DNA of 8,426 nucleotides, taken from the NCBI GenBank assembly GCA_937139435.1, contig CAKZPX010000311.1, forward strand, positions 1-8,426, read 5' to 3'. A program made the position numbers and the translations under genes. The notes under the pieces were generated by a model. The model searched no databases. It worked only from the letters and a program-made list of their open reading frames with translations, and was not told the DNA's origin. Positions 1-6,032 of this stretch are shown here, piece by piece; the first letter of the stretch is position 1, and the number at the start of each line of letters is the position of its first letter. This DNA is from an uncultured bacterium (lineage in GTDB: Bacteria; Hydrothermota; Tepidihabitantia; Tepidihabitantales; Tepidihabitantaceae).

Positions 1-1
1 G

Positions 2-1810
2 TTTCTCGGTAGCCGGTTTCCAGCACAGAATTATTTTTTGATTATCTGGGACCACGGCACCGGCTGGCGCCAGGGTTATGGACCACAGCGGGCGGTGTTG
101 ATTGACGAGTCGGCCGGACACATGATGGGGGTGGCAGGTGGTGAACTGCGTCAGGCACTGGAACTGGGGAAGAAAAAATTGGGCAGGCGGTTGACCATCC
201 TCGGTTTTGATGCCTGTTTGATGGGGTCAATAGAGGTTGCGGTTGAGGCGTTAGGGGTGTGTGACTATTTCCTGGCGTCTGAGGCGGTGGTGCCCTGGGA
301 TGGTTTTCCTTACGACGCTTTGCTTGGTCGTCTGACCGCGCGCCCGACCGCCACACCCAGAGAGTTTCTGCCCGAGATGTGTGCGGATTATGTTTTCAGT
401 TATCCGGGTGAGAGTGGATGTCTTTCTGCAATTGATATGGCGCAGCTGAAAAGGGTTCTTGGTGTGCTTGGTGCCGCGCTGCGAGGTGATGTGGTGGCAG
501 AGGAGCCGGGCTTTGCGCTGAGCCGGCAGGGTGTCCAGACCTTTGGTCTGAATGCGATTACCCCGCCGTCGGTCCGGGATGAGCAGATAGATTTTATTCA
601 TTTCTGGCAGCTGGCACCATCATCGCCACTGGTTGAACAATTGCGGGCAACGCTCAATCCGTTAGTTATTGCCAATGCTGCCACCGGACACTATCGACAG
701 GCAACCGGGTTGTCGGTCTGGTTTCCCTATGGTTATCTCGGGTTTAAAGAGAAGTTAGATGAGTATCGTGGTCTGGTTTTTGCTGATTCGGTTCCCTGGC
801 TCTCCTTTTTGAACAGTTATTATCATCAGGATGATGTGAAGCCAACCCGGCCGCAGATTTTAGGTGACCGTTGTGGCGGTCGCGGTGATGTGCGGTTGTG
901 GTGGAGTCGTTCCTTTGACCTGACACCGGTGCATTACCATTTGTATCATGCTGACGAGCCCGCCACCGTTTTCCTTGACTGGGCACATAATTTAGACAAC
1001 TGGGTTGCTGAGGGGTGGACACTTTCCCAGCGTTATGTCCGTTCGCCATCCTTTTCTTTCTTTTCCGGTTCGGCGGCCGGTCTGGACAACCGGTTGACCC
1101 TGAAAGCACCCATTACACTTGCTGCGGGCGGGATATTGTCCTTCTATGCGTTTTATTTTACCGAGGAGGAGGAAGACAGTTCCGGTAACATCCAGCGCGA
1201 TGTTTGTTACATAGAGTGGTCGGGCGCGGGCAGAGATTGGTATCCGCTGGACTCGTTTTACGGACAGGCCGATACCTGGCGTGAGTACCGCTACCAGTTG
1301 CCGGCTGGAAAGGTGTTTTTACGCTTTCGTTATGTTACCAATGAGGCGATTAACCGCCTCGGGGTTTTTATTGATGATATCCGGGTACAGGCGTTCAATT
1401 ATCTGCGTGTGGCAACAGTGACCGATGATACCACCGCCTATCTTTTCAACCTTTCCCGTGACACCAGCGGGCACAACTTTTTTCTGACCGCGGTTGATAC
1501 CTGCGGTAATGTGTCCCTGGTGAGTCAGTTGTATCGGGTGCGGATAAACACCTGGGCCGAGCCCTATACCCGACCGGCACCATTTTTCGGTGCCTGTGAG
1601 CTGGTTCTGGACTTTCCTGCGGGCGAGACGGTGGATGTTTATATTTACACCCTTTCCGGGATGCTGGTGCGCCGGTTCAGCCAGGTGGGGGATAGGGTTA
1701 TTTCCTGGGATGGACGGAACGAGCAGGGACGCGACTTAGCGTCCGGGGTTTACCTGGTTGTTGTGCAGGGAAAGGGGTTTAAAAAGTTAGGTAAAATCGC
1801 CCGGCGGTAG
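2..1810 (+). CDS. Secreted clostripain-family (C11) cysteine peptidase, 5'-truncated, multidomain
   Basis: The frame is open to the window edge, so the N-terminus (signal peptide, pro-region) lies outside; 602 residues are visible. TTG at 38 is internal because the conserved strand NYFLIIWDHGTGW begins before it. Peptidase C11 hallmarks are the catalytic His in WDHGTGW (visible residue 18) and the nucleophile Cys in LGFDACLMGS (visible residue 72), followed by SEAVVPWDGFPYD. After the catalytic part (to about residue 275) come an FN3-like half (about 283-322), a MAM/immune-inhibitor-A-like jelly roll (about 323-462, with FLDWAHNLDNW and GVFIDDIRV), the second FN3-like half with FFLTAVDTCGN (to about 514), and a FlgD/T9SS-tail-like C-terminal sandwich (about 530-602, with ISWDGRNEQGRDLASGVY). 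The family cleaves mainly after Arg or Lys. The domain set implies export and surface attachment or release. It converges on the minus-strand operon with only 3 bp between stop codons. Family call is firm; substrate unknown. Confidence 0.9.
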   Translation, partial: FLGSRFPAQNYFLIIWDHGTGWRQGYGPQRAVLIDESAGHMMGVAGGELRQALELGKKKLGRRLTILGFDACLMGSIEVAVEALGVCDYFLASEAVVPWDGFPYDALLGRLTARPTATPREFLPEMCADYVFSYPGESGCLSAIDMAQLKRVLGVLGAALRGDVVAEEPGFALSRQGVQTFGLNAITPPSVRDEQIDFIHFWQLAPSSPLVEQLRATLNPLVIANAATGHYRQATGLSVWFPYGYLGFKEKLDEYRGLVFADSVPWLSFLNSYYHQDDVKPTRPQILGDRCGGRGDVRLWWSRSFDLTPVHYHLYHADEPATVFLDWAHNLDNWVAEGWTLSQRYVRSPSFSFFSGSAAGLDNRLTLKAPITLAAGGILSFYAFYFTEEEEDSSGNIQRDVCYIEWSGAGRDWYPLDSFYGQADTWREYRYQLPAGKVFLRFRYVTNEAINRLGVFIDDIRVQAFNYLRVATVTDDTTAYLFNLSRDTSGHNFFLTAVDTCGNVSLVSQLYRVRINTWAEPYTRPAPFFGACELVLDFPAGETVDVYIYTLSGMLVRRFSQVGDRVISWDGRNEQGRDLASGVYLVVVQGKGFKKLGKIARR

Positions 1811-1813
1811 TTG

Positions 1814-3265
1814 CTACATTTCGGGAAATATCTTGCCCGGGTTTAAAATGCTGTCCGGGTCAAGGGCTTTTTTGATTTTTGCCATCAGGGCAATTTCATT
1901 TTCGGTGAGCCCTTTTTTCAGGAGGCGGCGCTTTAACGAACCGATACCATGTTCGGCGGTAATCTGACCACCGACCCTGACCACAAAGTCAATAAGTTCG
2001 TCAACAACCCTTACTGCGGTCTTTTCCCATTTTTCTTTTTCGGTTGCCGTGGTGCGACAGAGGTCAACATGGATGTTGCCATCACCGATATGACCGAAGG
2101 GGACAATGACCACATTAAACCTTTTCTCCAGTTCACTGAGAAACTGGACGGTCTCAGGTATAAAGGCAAGCGGGACGACGATGTCTTCGGCAATCACCTG
2201 AGGATAGAGTTGTTTGAGTGTTTTGGCAATCGAGCGTCTGGTCTTCCACAGCCGTGCCTGGCTAGCAGGGTTATCAGCAATTACCGGCTCACTGGCACCG
2301 AGTTCCTGCCCGAGCCGGGCAACGGCAATAGCATCATCCAGCACCTCTTCCTGGTCCTGCCCTTCCAGTTCTACCAGGACGTGAACCGCACCGTCACCGA
2401 TTGGAAGGGTTTCGTTTAACACCTGACAGCAGGCGGCGATGCCTTTTTGCTCAATGAACTCAACCACCGCAGGAACGAGCCTTTTTTCCCGGGTCAGCCC
2501 GAGAACCAGTTCGACACCCTGAGCAAGGGAGTGGAACGGAATCAGCAGGTCAATCTGATAGCGGGGATAGGGGACAAGACGGAAGGTGGTCTCGGTGATA
2601 ATTCCGAGCGTGCCTTCGGAACCGATCAGGATGTGGTTGAGGTCATAGCCGGTGGCGTTTTTCCTTAATTTTCCGCCATAGTTGATTATTGAGCCGTCAG
2701 CAAGCACCGCCTGGATGCCGGTGACATAGTCGCCGGTAACACCATATTTGAATGCCCGGGCACCGCCGGCATTGGTGGCAACATTGCCACCGATAGAGCA
2801 CTCCTCCAGTGATGCCGGGTCAACCGGATAGTAAAGGTGATGCTCCTGACAGGCGTTCTGCAGATGGGCGGTTATCACACCGGGCTGGGTGCGCACCATA
2901 AGATTTTCCGTGTCAACCTGGATAATCCGGTTCATCAGTTCGGTAGAGATTACTATCCCGCCGTAGCTGGGCACCGCGCCACCGGCAAGACCGGTGCCCA
3001 GACCCCGGGGTGTAACCGGGACCATTTCTTCCCGGGCCAGTTTGATTATCCCGGCTATTTCCTCGGCATTAAGCGGTTTAATTAATACATCGGGCAGATG
3101 GGGTGTTTCCGGGCTCTCATCATGACCGTAGTCAATCAGTTTCTCCGGGTCGGTGATGACCCGGTCTGGTGCGCACAGCTCTTTTAACCGGCTGATGAAA
3201 CCGGGCGACAATCCAGCCAAGGGCGGAAAAAGGTCAGTCGGTTCCGGTCCTGGTTTCTTCACCAC
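1814..3265 (-). CDS. FAD-linked oxidase, GlcD / D-lactate dehydrogenase family
   Basis: A soluble flavoprotein of 483 residues with the complete FAD_binding_4 plus FAD-oxidase C-terminal layout. The PP-loop is VTPRGLGTGLAGG (residues 84-96). The second FAD-binding block runs from YPVDPASLEECSIGGN (146-161) to IGSEGTLGIITE (214-225). The C-terminal cap has the metal/substrate motif GHIGDGNIH (391-399), EHGIG (438-442) and LDPDSILNPGKIF. Relatives oxidise 2-hydroxy acids such as glycolate, D-lactate or 2-hydroxyglutarate. The substrate cannot be read from sequence, and no GlcE or GlcF (CCG iron-sulfur) partner is next to it. It is last in a minus-strand operon and overlaps the thioredoxin gene by 32 bp. 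The GTG at 3265 has no Shine-Dalgarno; GTG at 3262 or TTG at 3220 are alternative starts, the latter still leaving a full-length fold. Coupling to thioredoxin translation is likely. Confidence 0.9.
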   Translation of the reverse strand: MVKKPGPEPTDLFPPLAGLSPGFISRLKELCAPDRVITDPEKLIDYGHDESPETPHLPDVLIKPLNAEEIAGIIKLAREEMVPVTPRGLGTGLAGGAVPSYGGIVISTELMNRIIQVDTENLMVRTQPGVITAHLQNACQEHHLYYPVDPASLEECSIGGNVATNAGGARAFKYGVTGDYVTGIQAVLADGSIINYGGKLRKNATGYDLNHILIGSEGTLGIITETTFRLVPYPRYQIDLLIPFHSLAQGVELVLGLTREKRLVPAVVEFIEQKGIAACCQVLNETLPIGDGAVHVLVELEGQDQEEVLDDAIAVARLGQELGASEPVIADNPASQARLWKTRRSIAKTLKQLYPQVIAEDIVVPLAFIPETVQFLSELEKRFNVVIVPFGHIGDGNIHVDLCRTTATEKEKWEKTAVRVVDELIDFVVRVGGQITAEHGIGSLKRRLLKKGLTENEIALMAKIKKALDPDSILNPGKIFPEM

Positions 3266-3599
3266 CGAGGAGTCTGGTCAGTTTCTCTGCCAGAATCCCC
3301 TCGGGCAGGGCACCGATGGTACGGTCGACCTCTTTGCCACCCTGGAAAAGGATTAAGGTGGGGATACTCATGATGCCAAATTTGCTGGTAACAGCCGGGT
3401 TTTCGTCAATGTTTATCTTCGCCACCCGCATCTTGCCAGCAAACCGTTCGGCAATGCGCTCCAAAATCGGTGCCAGCATCCGACACGGACCGCACCAGGG
3501 TGCCCAGAAGTCAACAAGAATCGGCTGGGTTGAGTTTTTTACCTCATTATCAAAATTTTCATCGGTTAGATGGCTGATACTGCTTTTGCCTTCGGGCAT
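3234..3599 (-). CDS. trxA: Thioredoxin
   Basis: A cytoplasmic dithiol-disulfide oxidoreductase of 121 residues, full length for a single-domain thioredoxin. The redox motif is WCGPC (residues 35-39) inside DFWAPWCGPCRMLAP, with the buried Asp at 30 and the cis-proline at Pro80 in MSIPTLILF. There is no signal peptide or membrane segment, so it should act in the cytoplasm on protein disulfides, reduced by a thioredoxin reductase not in this window. The ATG at 3599 is fixed by a GGAGG Shine-Dalgarno 7 nt upstream. It follows the beta-helix protein gene by 21 nt and overlaps the GlcD-family gene, so it is transcribed in the middle of the four-gene operon. The charged C-terminal tail (GGEETRTGTD) extends slightly beyond the usual end. 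Confidence 0.96.
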   Translation of the reverse strand: MPEGKSSISHLTDENFDNEVKNSTQPILVDFWAPWCGPCRMLAPILERIAERFAGKMRVAKINIDENPAVTSKFGIMSIPTLILFQGGKEVDRTIGALPEGILAEKLTRLLGGEETRTGTD

Positions 3600-3606
3600 T
3601 TTTCTA

Positions 3607-3611
3607 CCTCC
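3607..3611 (-). promoter_or_regulatory. Shine-Dalgarno of thioredoxin gene
   Basis: The minus-strand sequence ATGGAGGTAGAAAA precedes the ATG at 3599, with core GGAGG and a 7-nt spacer. It is the only strong ribosome site in this operon; the other three genes rely on overlap coupling or a leaderless start. Confidence 0.85.
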
Positions 3612-3620
3612 ATTTCTTTT

Positions 3621-4457
3621 TCAGTATCGGGATTTGATAACGATATCACCGTTACTGGTGTTAATGGTAATATTTGCTGCTCCGGAACCAATCCGGGCAC
3701 GGATGTGGTTCTGAGTCTGTTCATAATACACCACACCGCTGTAGCCGGCAATGACTGCGGTGCCGCTGGAGGTGGTGGCGTTAACGGTTGCCGAGACATC
3801 AGGAGGCAAAAGTAGCGTTACATCGTCGTTGCTGGTTTTTAAGTTTACCGAGCCGGTTGCTGGCAGATGGGCGATGTCGCATTCAATTGCAGCGTTGGAG
3901 GTCTGGGCGCTGATTGTGCCGGAGTGCACCTGAACAATTACCTTGCCGTTGTTTGTGGTGATGACCGCATTGCCGCTTGTGCCGATACAAGAGACCACGG
4001 CATTGGATGCGGTGACGTTGAAATCGGCACGAAATCCATTGATGGTGACCTTATCGTTACTGGTAGTGAGGTCAAGGTGTATACCGGATGGTGCGTTGAT
4101 GTTAAACCGTGCGCCGAGCGGCTGGATTGCCGGAGGGGTCTGAACCGTTAGTGACCAGGTGTTGCTGATAACTGTATCGGTGATGGTGACCCTTTCCAGT
4201 CGCGCCCGGGCATCGGCGTCGGTGCGACCATAGGCATAACGGGTAATTTTAACTGCGACCGTTGTGTCATTAACAGCGTTAGCGGTTATGGCACCATTGT
4301 GGCTGGTAACACTGATGGTGTTAATGTCCTGCGCCGAGCGGGTGCGCGTCTGGGTATCTTCAGCACGGTAAGGATAAAGACAGGAGAGCCAGTAAATGCC
4401 GGAGAATAAAAGAATGACCAGGGGCAATGCTAAGTTTGACCAGAGAGTGTTTTTCAT
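3621..4457 (-). CDS. DUF4097-type beta-helix surface protein, membrane-anchored
   Basis: The protein has 278 residues. Residues 1-30 hold a short basic start (K2) and a hydrophobic stretch (LALPLVILLFSGIYWL) ending at Cys26. WLSC is a poor lipobox, so an uncleaved N-terminal anchor is more likely than a lipoprotein. From about residue 47 the chain is built from short beta-strand rungs with repeating Asn/Ser/Gly turns: SHNGAI, TSNDKVTI, ASNAVVSC, TTNNGKVIV, HSGTISAQ, TSNAAIEC, TSNDDVTL, TTSSGTAVI and NTSNGDIVI. This is the pattern of the DUF4097 putative-adhesin family, a right-handed beta-helix. Function is unknown; relatives are extracytoplasmic, and some are linked to envelope stress control. 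The ATG overlaps the TGA of the upstream barrel gene (ATGA), so translation is probably coupled. Confident as an envelope beta-helix protein, not in any specific role. Confidence 0.8.
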   Translation of the reverse strand: MKNTLWSNLALPLVILLFSGIYWLSCLYPYRAEDTQTRTRSAQDINTISVTSHNGAITANAVNDTTVAVKITRYAYGRTDADARARLERVTITDTVISNTWSLTVQTPPAIQPLGARFNINAPSGIHLDLTTSNDKVTINGFRADFNVTASNAVVSCIGTSGNAVITTNNGKVIVQVHSGTISAQTSNAAIECDIAHLPATGSVNLKTSNDDVTLLLPPDVSATVNATTSSGTAVIAGYSGVVYYEQTQNHIRARIGSGAANITINTSNGDIVIKSRY

Positions 4458-5161
4458 TGGACAGTTGTTACCTCGGGTGCCGGGATAATGGTTATCCCGA
4501 GTGAGAACCAGGGACCACGGATTTTTGTGTCCGGGGTGCCGGTAACCCGTGCGCCTGAGGGAAGCCGCCAGTTGAGAACAAAAGGCGAGTAAAGGTAGCC
4601 ACCACGCAGAGATATGCCGTAGTTACCGCTGTTGGTCGGGATTAACAGGTTTAATTCCAGGGCGGCAAGACCGGTTAACTTTAATCCGGGCGAGAGGCCG
4701 GTCATCTGTCCGGGCAAGGTCAGGAGCGAATCAAGCGCAATCTCACCGCTTTTCGCCATAATCTGAAAACCGGGTTGAACACCTCCTAATGCCAGCATCG
4801 GCACAACGGTAAGAAAACGGAAAAGAGGCAGTTTCAATCCGAGCATCATCAAGAGGGCGGTGGTCTCGGTGCGGAGTTGTATTGTTTCATTGGTGACGAT
4901 GTCCTGGGTGCGGAAAAAGATCGGACCGGTGAGAAAATCTTTGCCCACCAGGGAGCGAATTTCAACACCCCAGCCATAATGCCGGGTTCTTGCTGTGGGT
5001 ATGCCACGATCCCGGAATCGGTTATTAAACTCACCGATATCCGGTTGATAGGCACAGGTAAAAGGGAGTAGCCACGCCTCGGGCTCGGCGGATTGCTGAG
5101 ATGGCGATTGAGCAAAGAGCGGGATAAGGACGATGTTGAGCAGGAGAACACCGCGCCGCAT
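4454..5161 (-). CDS. Predicted outer-membrane beta-barrel protein with signal peptide
   Basis: A 235-residue protein that I do not recognise as a named family. It starts MRRGVLLLNIVLIPLFAQS, a good Sec signal peptide with likely cleavage after Ala17. The rest alternates polar and hydrophobic residues in short segments with Gly and aromatics (HYGWGVEIRSLVG, GNYGISLRGGYLYSPF, GPWFSLGITIIP), as in small outer-membrane barrels. The last predicted strand (WFSLGITI) is followed by about ten more residues, so it lacks a classic terminal Phe. It is the first gene of the minus-strand operon and overlaps the DUF4097 gene by 4 nt, suggesting the two envelope proteins work together. A near-consensus promoter touches its ATG, so the mRNA is predicted to be leaderless; no Shine-Dalgarno is present. 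Confidence 0.7.
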   Translation of the reverse strand: MRRGVLLLNIVLIPLFAQSPSQQSAEPEAWLLPFTCAYQPDIGEFNNRFRDRGIPTARTRHYGWGVEIRSLVGKDFLTGPIFFRTQDIVTNETIQLRTETTALLMMLGLKLPLFRFLTVVPMLALGGVQPGFQIMAKSGEIALDSLLTLPGQMTGLSPGLKLTGLAALELNLLIPTNSGNYGISLRGGYLYSPFVLNWRLPSGARVTGTPDTKIRGPWFSLGITIIPAPEVTTVQ

Positions 5162-5195
5162 AGTATAAGTATAAAACTGGTTGGATTGAAGTCAA
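5162..5195 (-). promoter_or_regulatory. Sigma70-type promoter of the barrel/DUF4097/trxA/GlcD operon
   Basis: On the minus strand there is a -35 TTGACT (5190-5195), a 16-nt spacer and a -10 TATACT (5168-5173), each 5 of 6 to consensus. TATACT is repeated in tandem at 5162-5167, directly before the ATG. With the distal -10, transcription would begin about 7 nt downstream, at the A of the start codon. A 6-bp inverted repeat, ACCGCT/AGCGGT (5200-5205 and 5214-5219), sits just upstream of the -35 box and could be a regulator site. Confidence 0.7.
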
Positions 5196-5424
5196 ATTGA
5201 CCGCTACGCAGTGAGCGGTGATGGAAAGCGGTATTCATAGCGACCCGGGCGATATTGTTCTTTTTATTTGTTGCTTTTGACCCGACCATGAGCGTTACGG
5301 CTTTTTATCCGGCAACTCCCATCAATCAGTTAGAGCCAGAAAAAGAAGAAAAGATAACGCCAGAAATAAAAATAATGGCGGGGCAATAAAGTTAAGTTAC
5401 ACAATTTTAGACGGTTATTACATC

Positions 5425-5442
5425 AGAAGCAAATTTGCTTCT
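5425..5442. repeat. Perfect 18-bp palindrome
   Basis: AGAAGCAAATTTGCTTCT is its own reverse complement over all 18 positions. There is no loop and no following T-run, so it is not an intrinsic terminator. It resembles a dimeric repressor operator. It lies about 230-260 bp from both the divergent promoters, which is far for direct control, so its role is unknown. Confidence 0.7.
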
Positions 5443-5447
5443 CCTGT

Positions 5448-5486
5448 CCGGGGTATGTCTCCGGGTGATTCCCGGGGTTACCGGGT
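5448..5486 (+). repeat. Cluster of four CCGGG(G)T direct repeats
   Basis: CCGGGGT at 5448 and 5472 and CCGGGT at 5461 and 5481 occur within 39 bp, with start-to-start distances of 13, 11 and 9. CCGGG-TGATT-CCCGG (5461-5475) can also form a small 5-bp hairpin. CCGGG is common throughout this genome segment, so chance clustering is possible. Confidence 0.4.
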
Positions 5487-5715
5487 CTATGATTATAAAT
5501 GTGCTGGTGTTAGTAAAAGAGGGGGTGAAACCCTGTTTCATAACGGTTTCAGAGTTGTCTTTCTTTTCCGGGTGTAGTGTCCGGTGCTATGTTTCTATCA
5601 GAGTGGGCGGGATGGTGGCAGGAGAATCAGGGGTGATGGTGTAAACCTTTCGGGAGTCAGAAGGAAGACAGGAACTGATGAAAACAAGGATAGGGGTGCG
5701 GGATTGGAAAATGAT

Positions 5716-5744
5716 TTGACCGGTGATTAAATCTCGGTTAAAAT
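5716..5744 (+). promoter_or_regulatory. Sigma70-type promoter of the desulforedoxin-like gene
   Basis: The -35 TTGACC (5716-5721), 17-nt spacer and -10 TAAAAT (5739-5744) place the transcription start near 5751. The leader would be about 23 nt and contain the Shine-Dalgarno. Spacing is optimal and both boxes match 5 of 6, so strong expression is expected. Confidence 0.8.
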
Positions 5745-5760
5745 AGTATGGTAATAAATA

Positions 5761-5768
5761 AAGGAGGA
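5761..5768 (+). promoter_or_regulatory. Strong Shine-Dalgarno for the desulforedoxin-like gene
   Basis: AAGGAGGA with GGAGG 6 nt before the ATG at 5774 is near-perfect complementarity to the 16S 3' end. It fixes the start of this very short gene. Confidence 0.9.
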
Positions 5769-5773
5769 TAATT

Positions 5774-5938
5774 ATGGGTAGCAAACCAGGCGATGTGCTT
5801 GTGTGCAGTGAGTGCGGTCTGGAAGTGGTCGTTGCCAAGGCGTGCGGTTGTGGTGACGATTGCGTGATTATGTGCTGTGAAAAGCCGATGAAGAAGAAGA
5901 GCGGGGACAAGCCACGAGGTTCCTGTTGCTGCGGCTAA
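5774..5938 (+). CDS. Small cysteine-rich desulforedoxin-like iron protein
   Basis: A 54-residue protein. GDVLVCSECG near the N-terminus and CCEKPM later match the desulforedoxin / desulfoferrodoxin N-terminal domain (GDVYKCELCG...CCGEPM). Cys11, Cys14, Cys34 and Cys35 would be the four thiolates of a rubredoxin-like Fe(Cys)4 site. Unlike classic desulforedoxin, the gap between the Cys pairs is 19 rather than 15 residues and carries Cys24, Cys26 and Cys30. The tail is lysine-rich and ends CCCG (Cys51-53). That makes ten cysteines, enough for a second metal or a thiol function. There is no superoxide-reductase catalytic domain. It has its own promoter, Shine-Dalgarno and terminator and so appears monocistronic and well expressed. 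The likely role is electron transfer or metal/thiol handling in the cytoplasm; the exact partner is unknown. Confidence 0.88.
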   Translation: MGSKPGDVLVCSECGLEVVVAKACGCGDDCVIMCCEKPMKKKSGDKPRGSCCCG

Positions 5939-5955
5939 AAGAGGTGTCAAGGACC

Positions 5956-5990
5956 TGCCCGATACCGGTGCGGTATCGGGCAATTTTTTT
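5956..5990 (+). terminator. Intrinsic terminator of the desulforedoxin-like gene
   Basis: A perfect 12-bp stem, TGCCCGATACCG (5956-5967) with CGGTATCGGGCA (5971-5982), has a GTG loop and is followed by A and seven Ts (5984-5990). It begins 17 nt after the stop codon and should isolate the small gene from thiD2 downstream. Confidence 0.93.
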
Positions 5991-5998
5991 GCTGCGGT

Positions 5999-6026
5999 TT
6001 GACCTCTGGTAATGGGATGTTAATTT
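5999..6026 (+). promoter_or_regulatory. Predicted extended -10 promoter of thiD2
   Basis: The -35 TTGACC (5999-6004) is followed by a 16-nt spacer and a weak -10 TAATTT (6021-6026) preceded by the extended element TG-T (6018-6020). The upstream terminator means a promoter must lie here if thiD2 is transcribed. The predicted start, near 6033, coincides with the GTG start codon, giving no or a 6-nt leader. Confidence 0.5.
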
Positions 6027-6032
6027 TTACTT

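Larger units (their letters stand above)
5196..5715. other. Intergenic region between divergent genes, no convincing gene
   Basis: About 520 bp separates the promoter of the minus-strand operon from that of the plus-strand desulforedoxin-like gene. Open frames here are short, lack ribosome sites and translate to low-complexity sequence. What can be seen is an ACCGCT/AGCGGT inverted repeat near 5200-5219, an 18-bp perfect palindrome at 5425-5442, four CCGGG(G)T boxes between 5448 and 5486, and small hairpins such as GAAACC/GGTTTC (5527-5532 and 5545-5550). It matches no structured RNA class that I recognise. Confidence 0.6.

Noticed and set aside
1949..2419. 156-codon plus-strand frame opposite the GlcD-family gene
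   Set aside because: It is a shadow of the well-conserved minus-strand flavoprotein gene. The same applies to the other long frames antisense to real genes across the window.
5288..5389. 33-codon ORF (MSVTAFYPATPINQ...) with a Lys/Glu-rich second half, in a frame open from 5222
   Set aside because: No ribosome site precedes the ATG and no promoter is well placed. It could be real, but only conservation in relatives would justify listing it.
5520..5560. Possible riboswitch or attenuator hairpins (TGAAA/TTTCA, GAAACC/GGTTTC)
   Set aside because: Stems are short and mutually exclusive. There is no T-run and no conserved core of any riboswitch class I know, including the TPP element that thiD2 nearby might suggest.
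5435..5644. 69-codon plus-strand frame starting with TTG in the intergenic region
   Set aside because: No Shine-Dalgarno or promoter fits it. The translation is Val/Gly/Ser-rich, as expected of random GT-rich DNA, and no domain is recognisable.
5678..5719. 13-codon leader-like ORF ending inside the -35 box of the desulforedoxin-like promoter
   Set aside because: AGGA stands 6-7 nt upstream of the ATG, but it lies before the predicted transcription start and has no regulatory codons such as a run of one amino acid.
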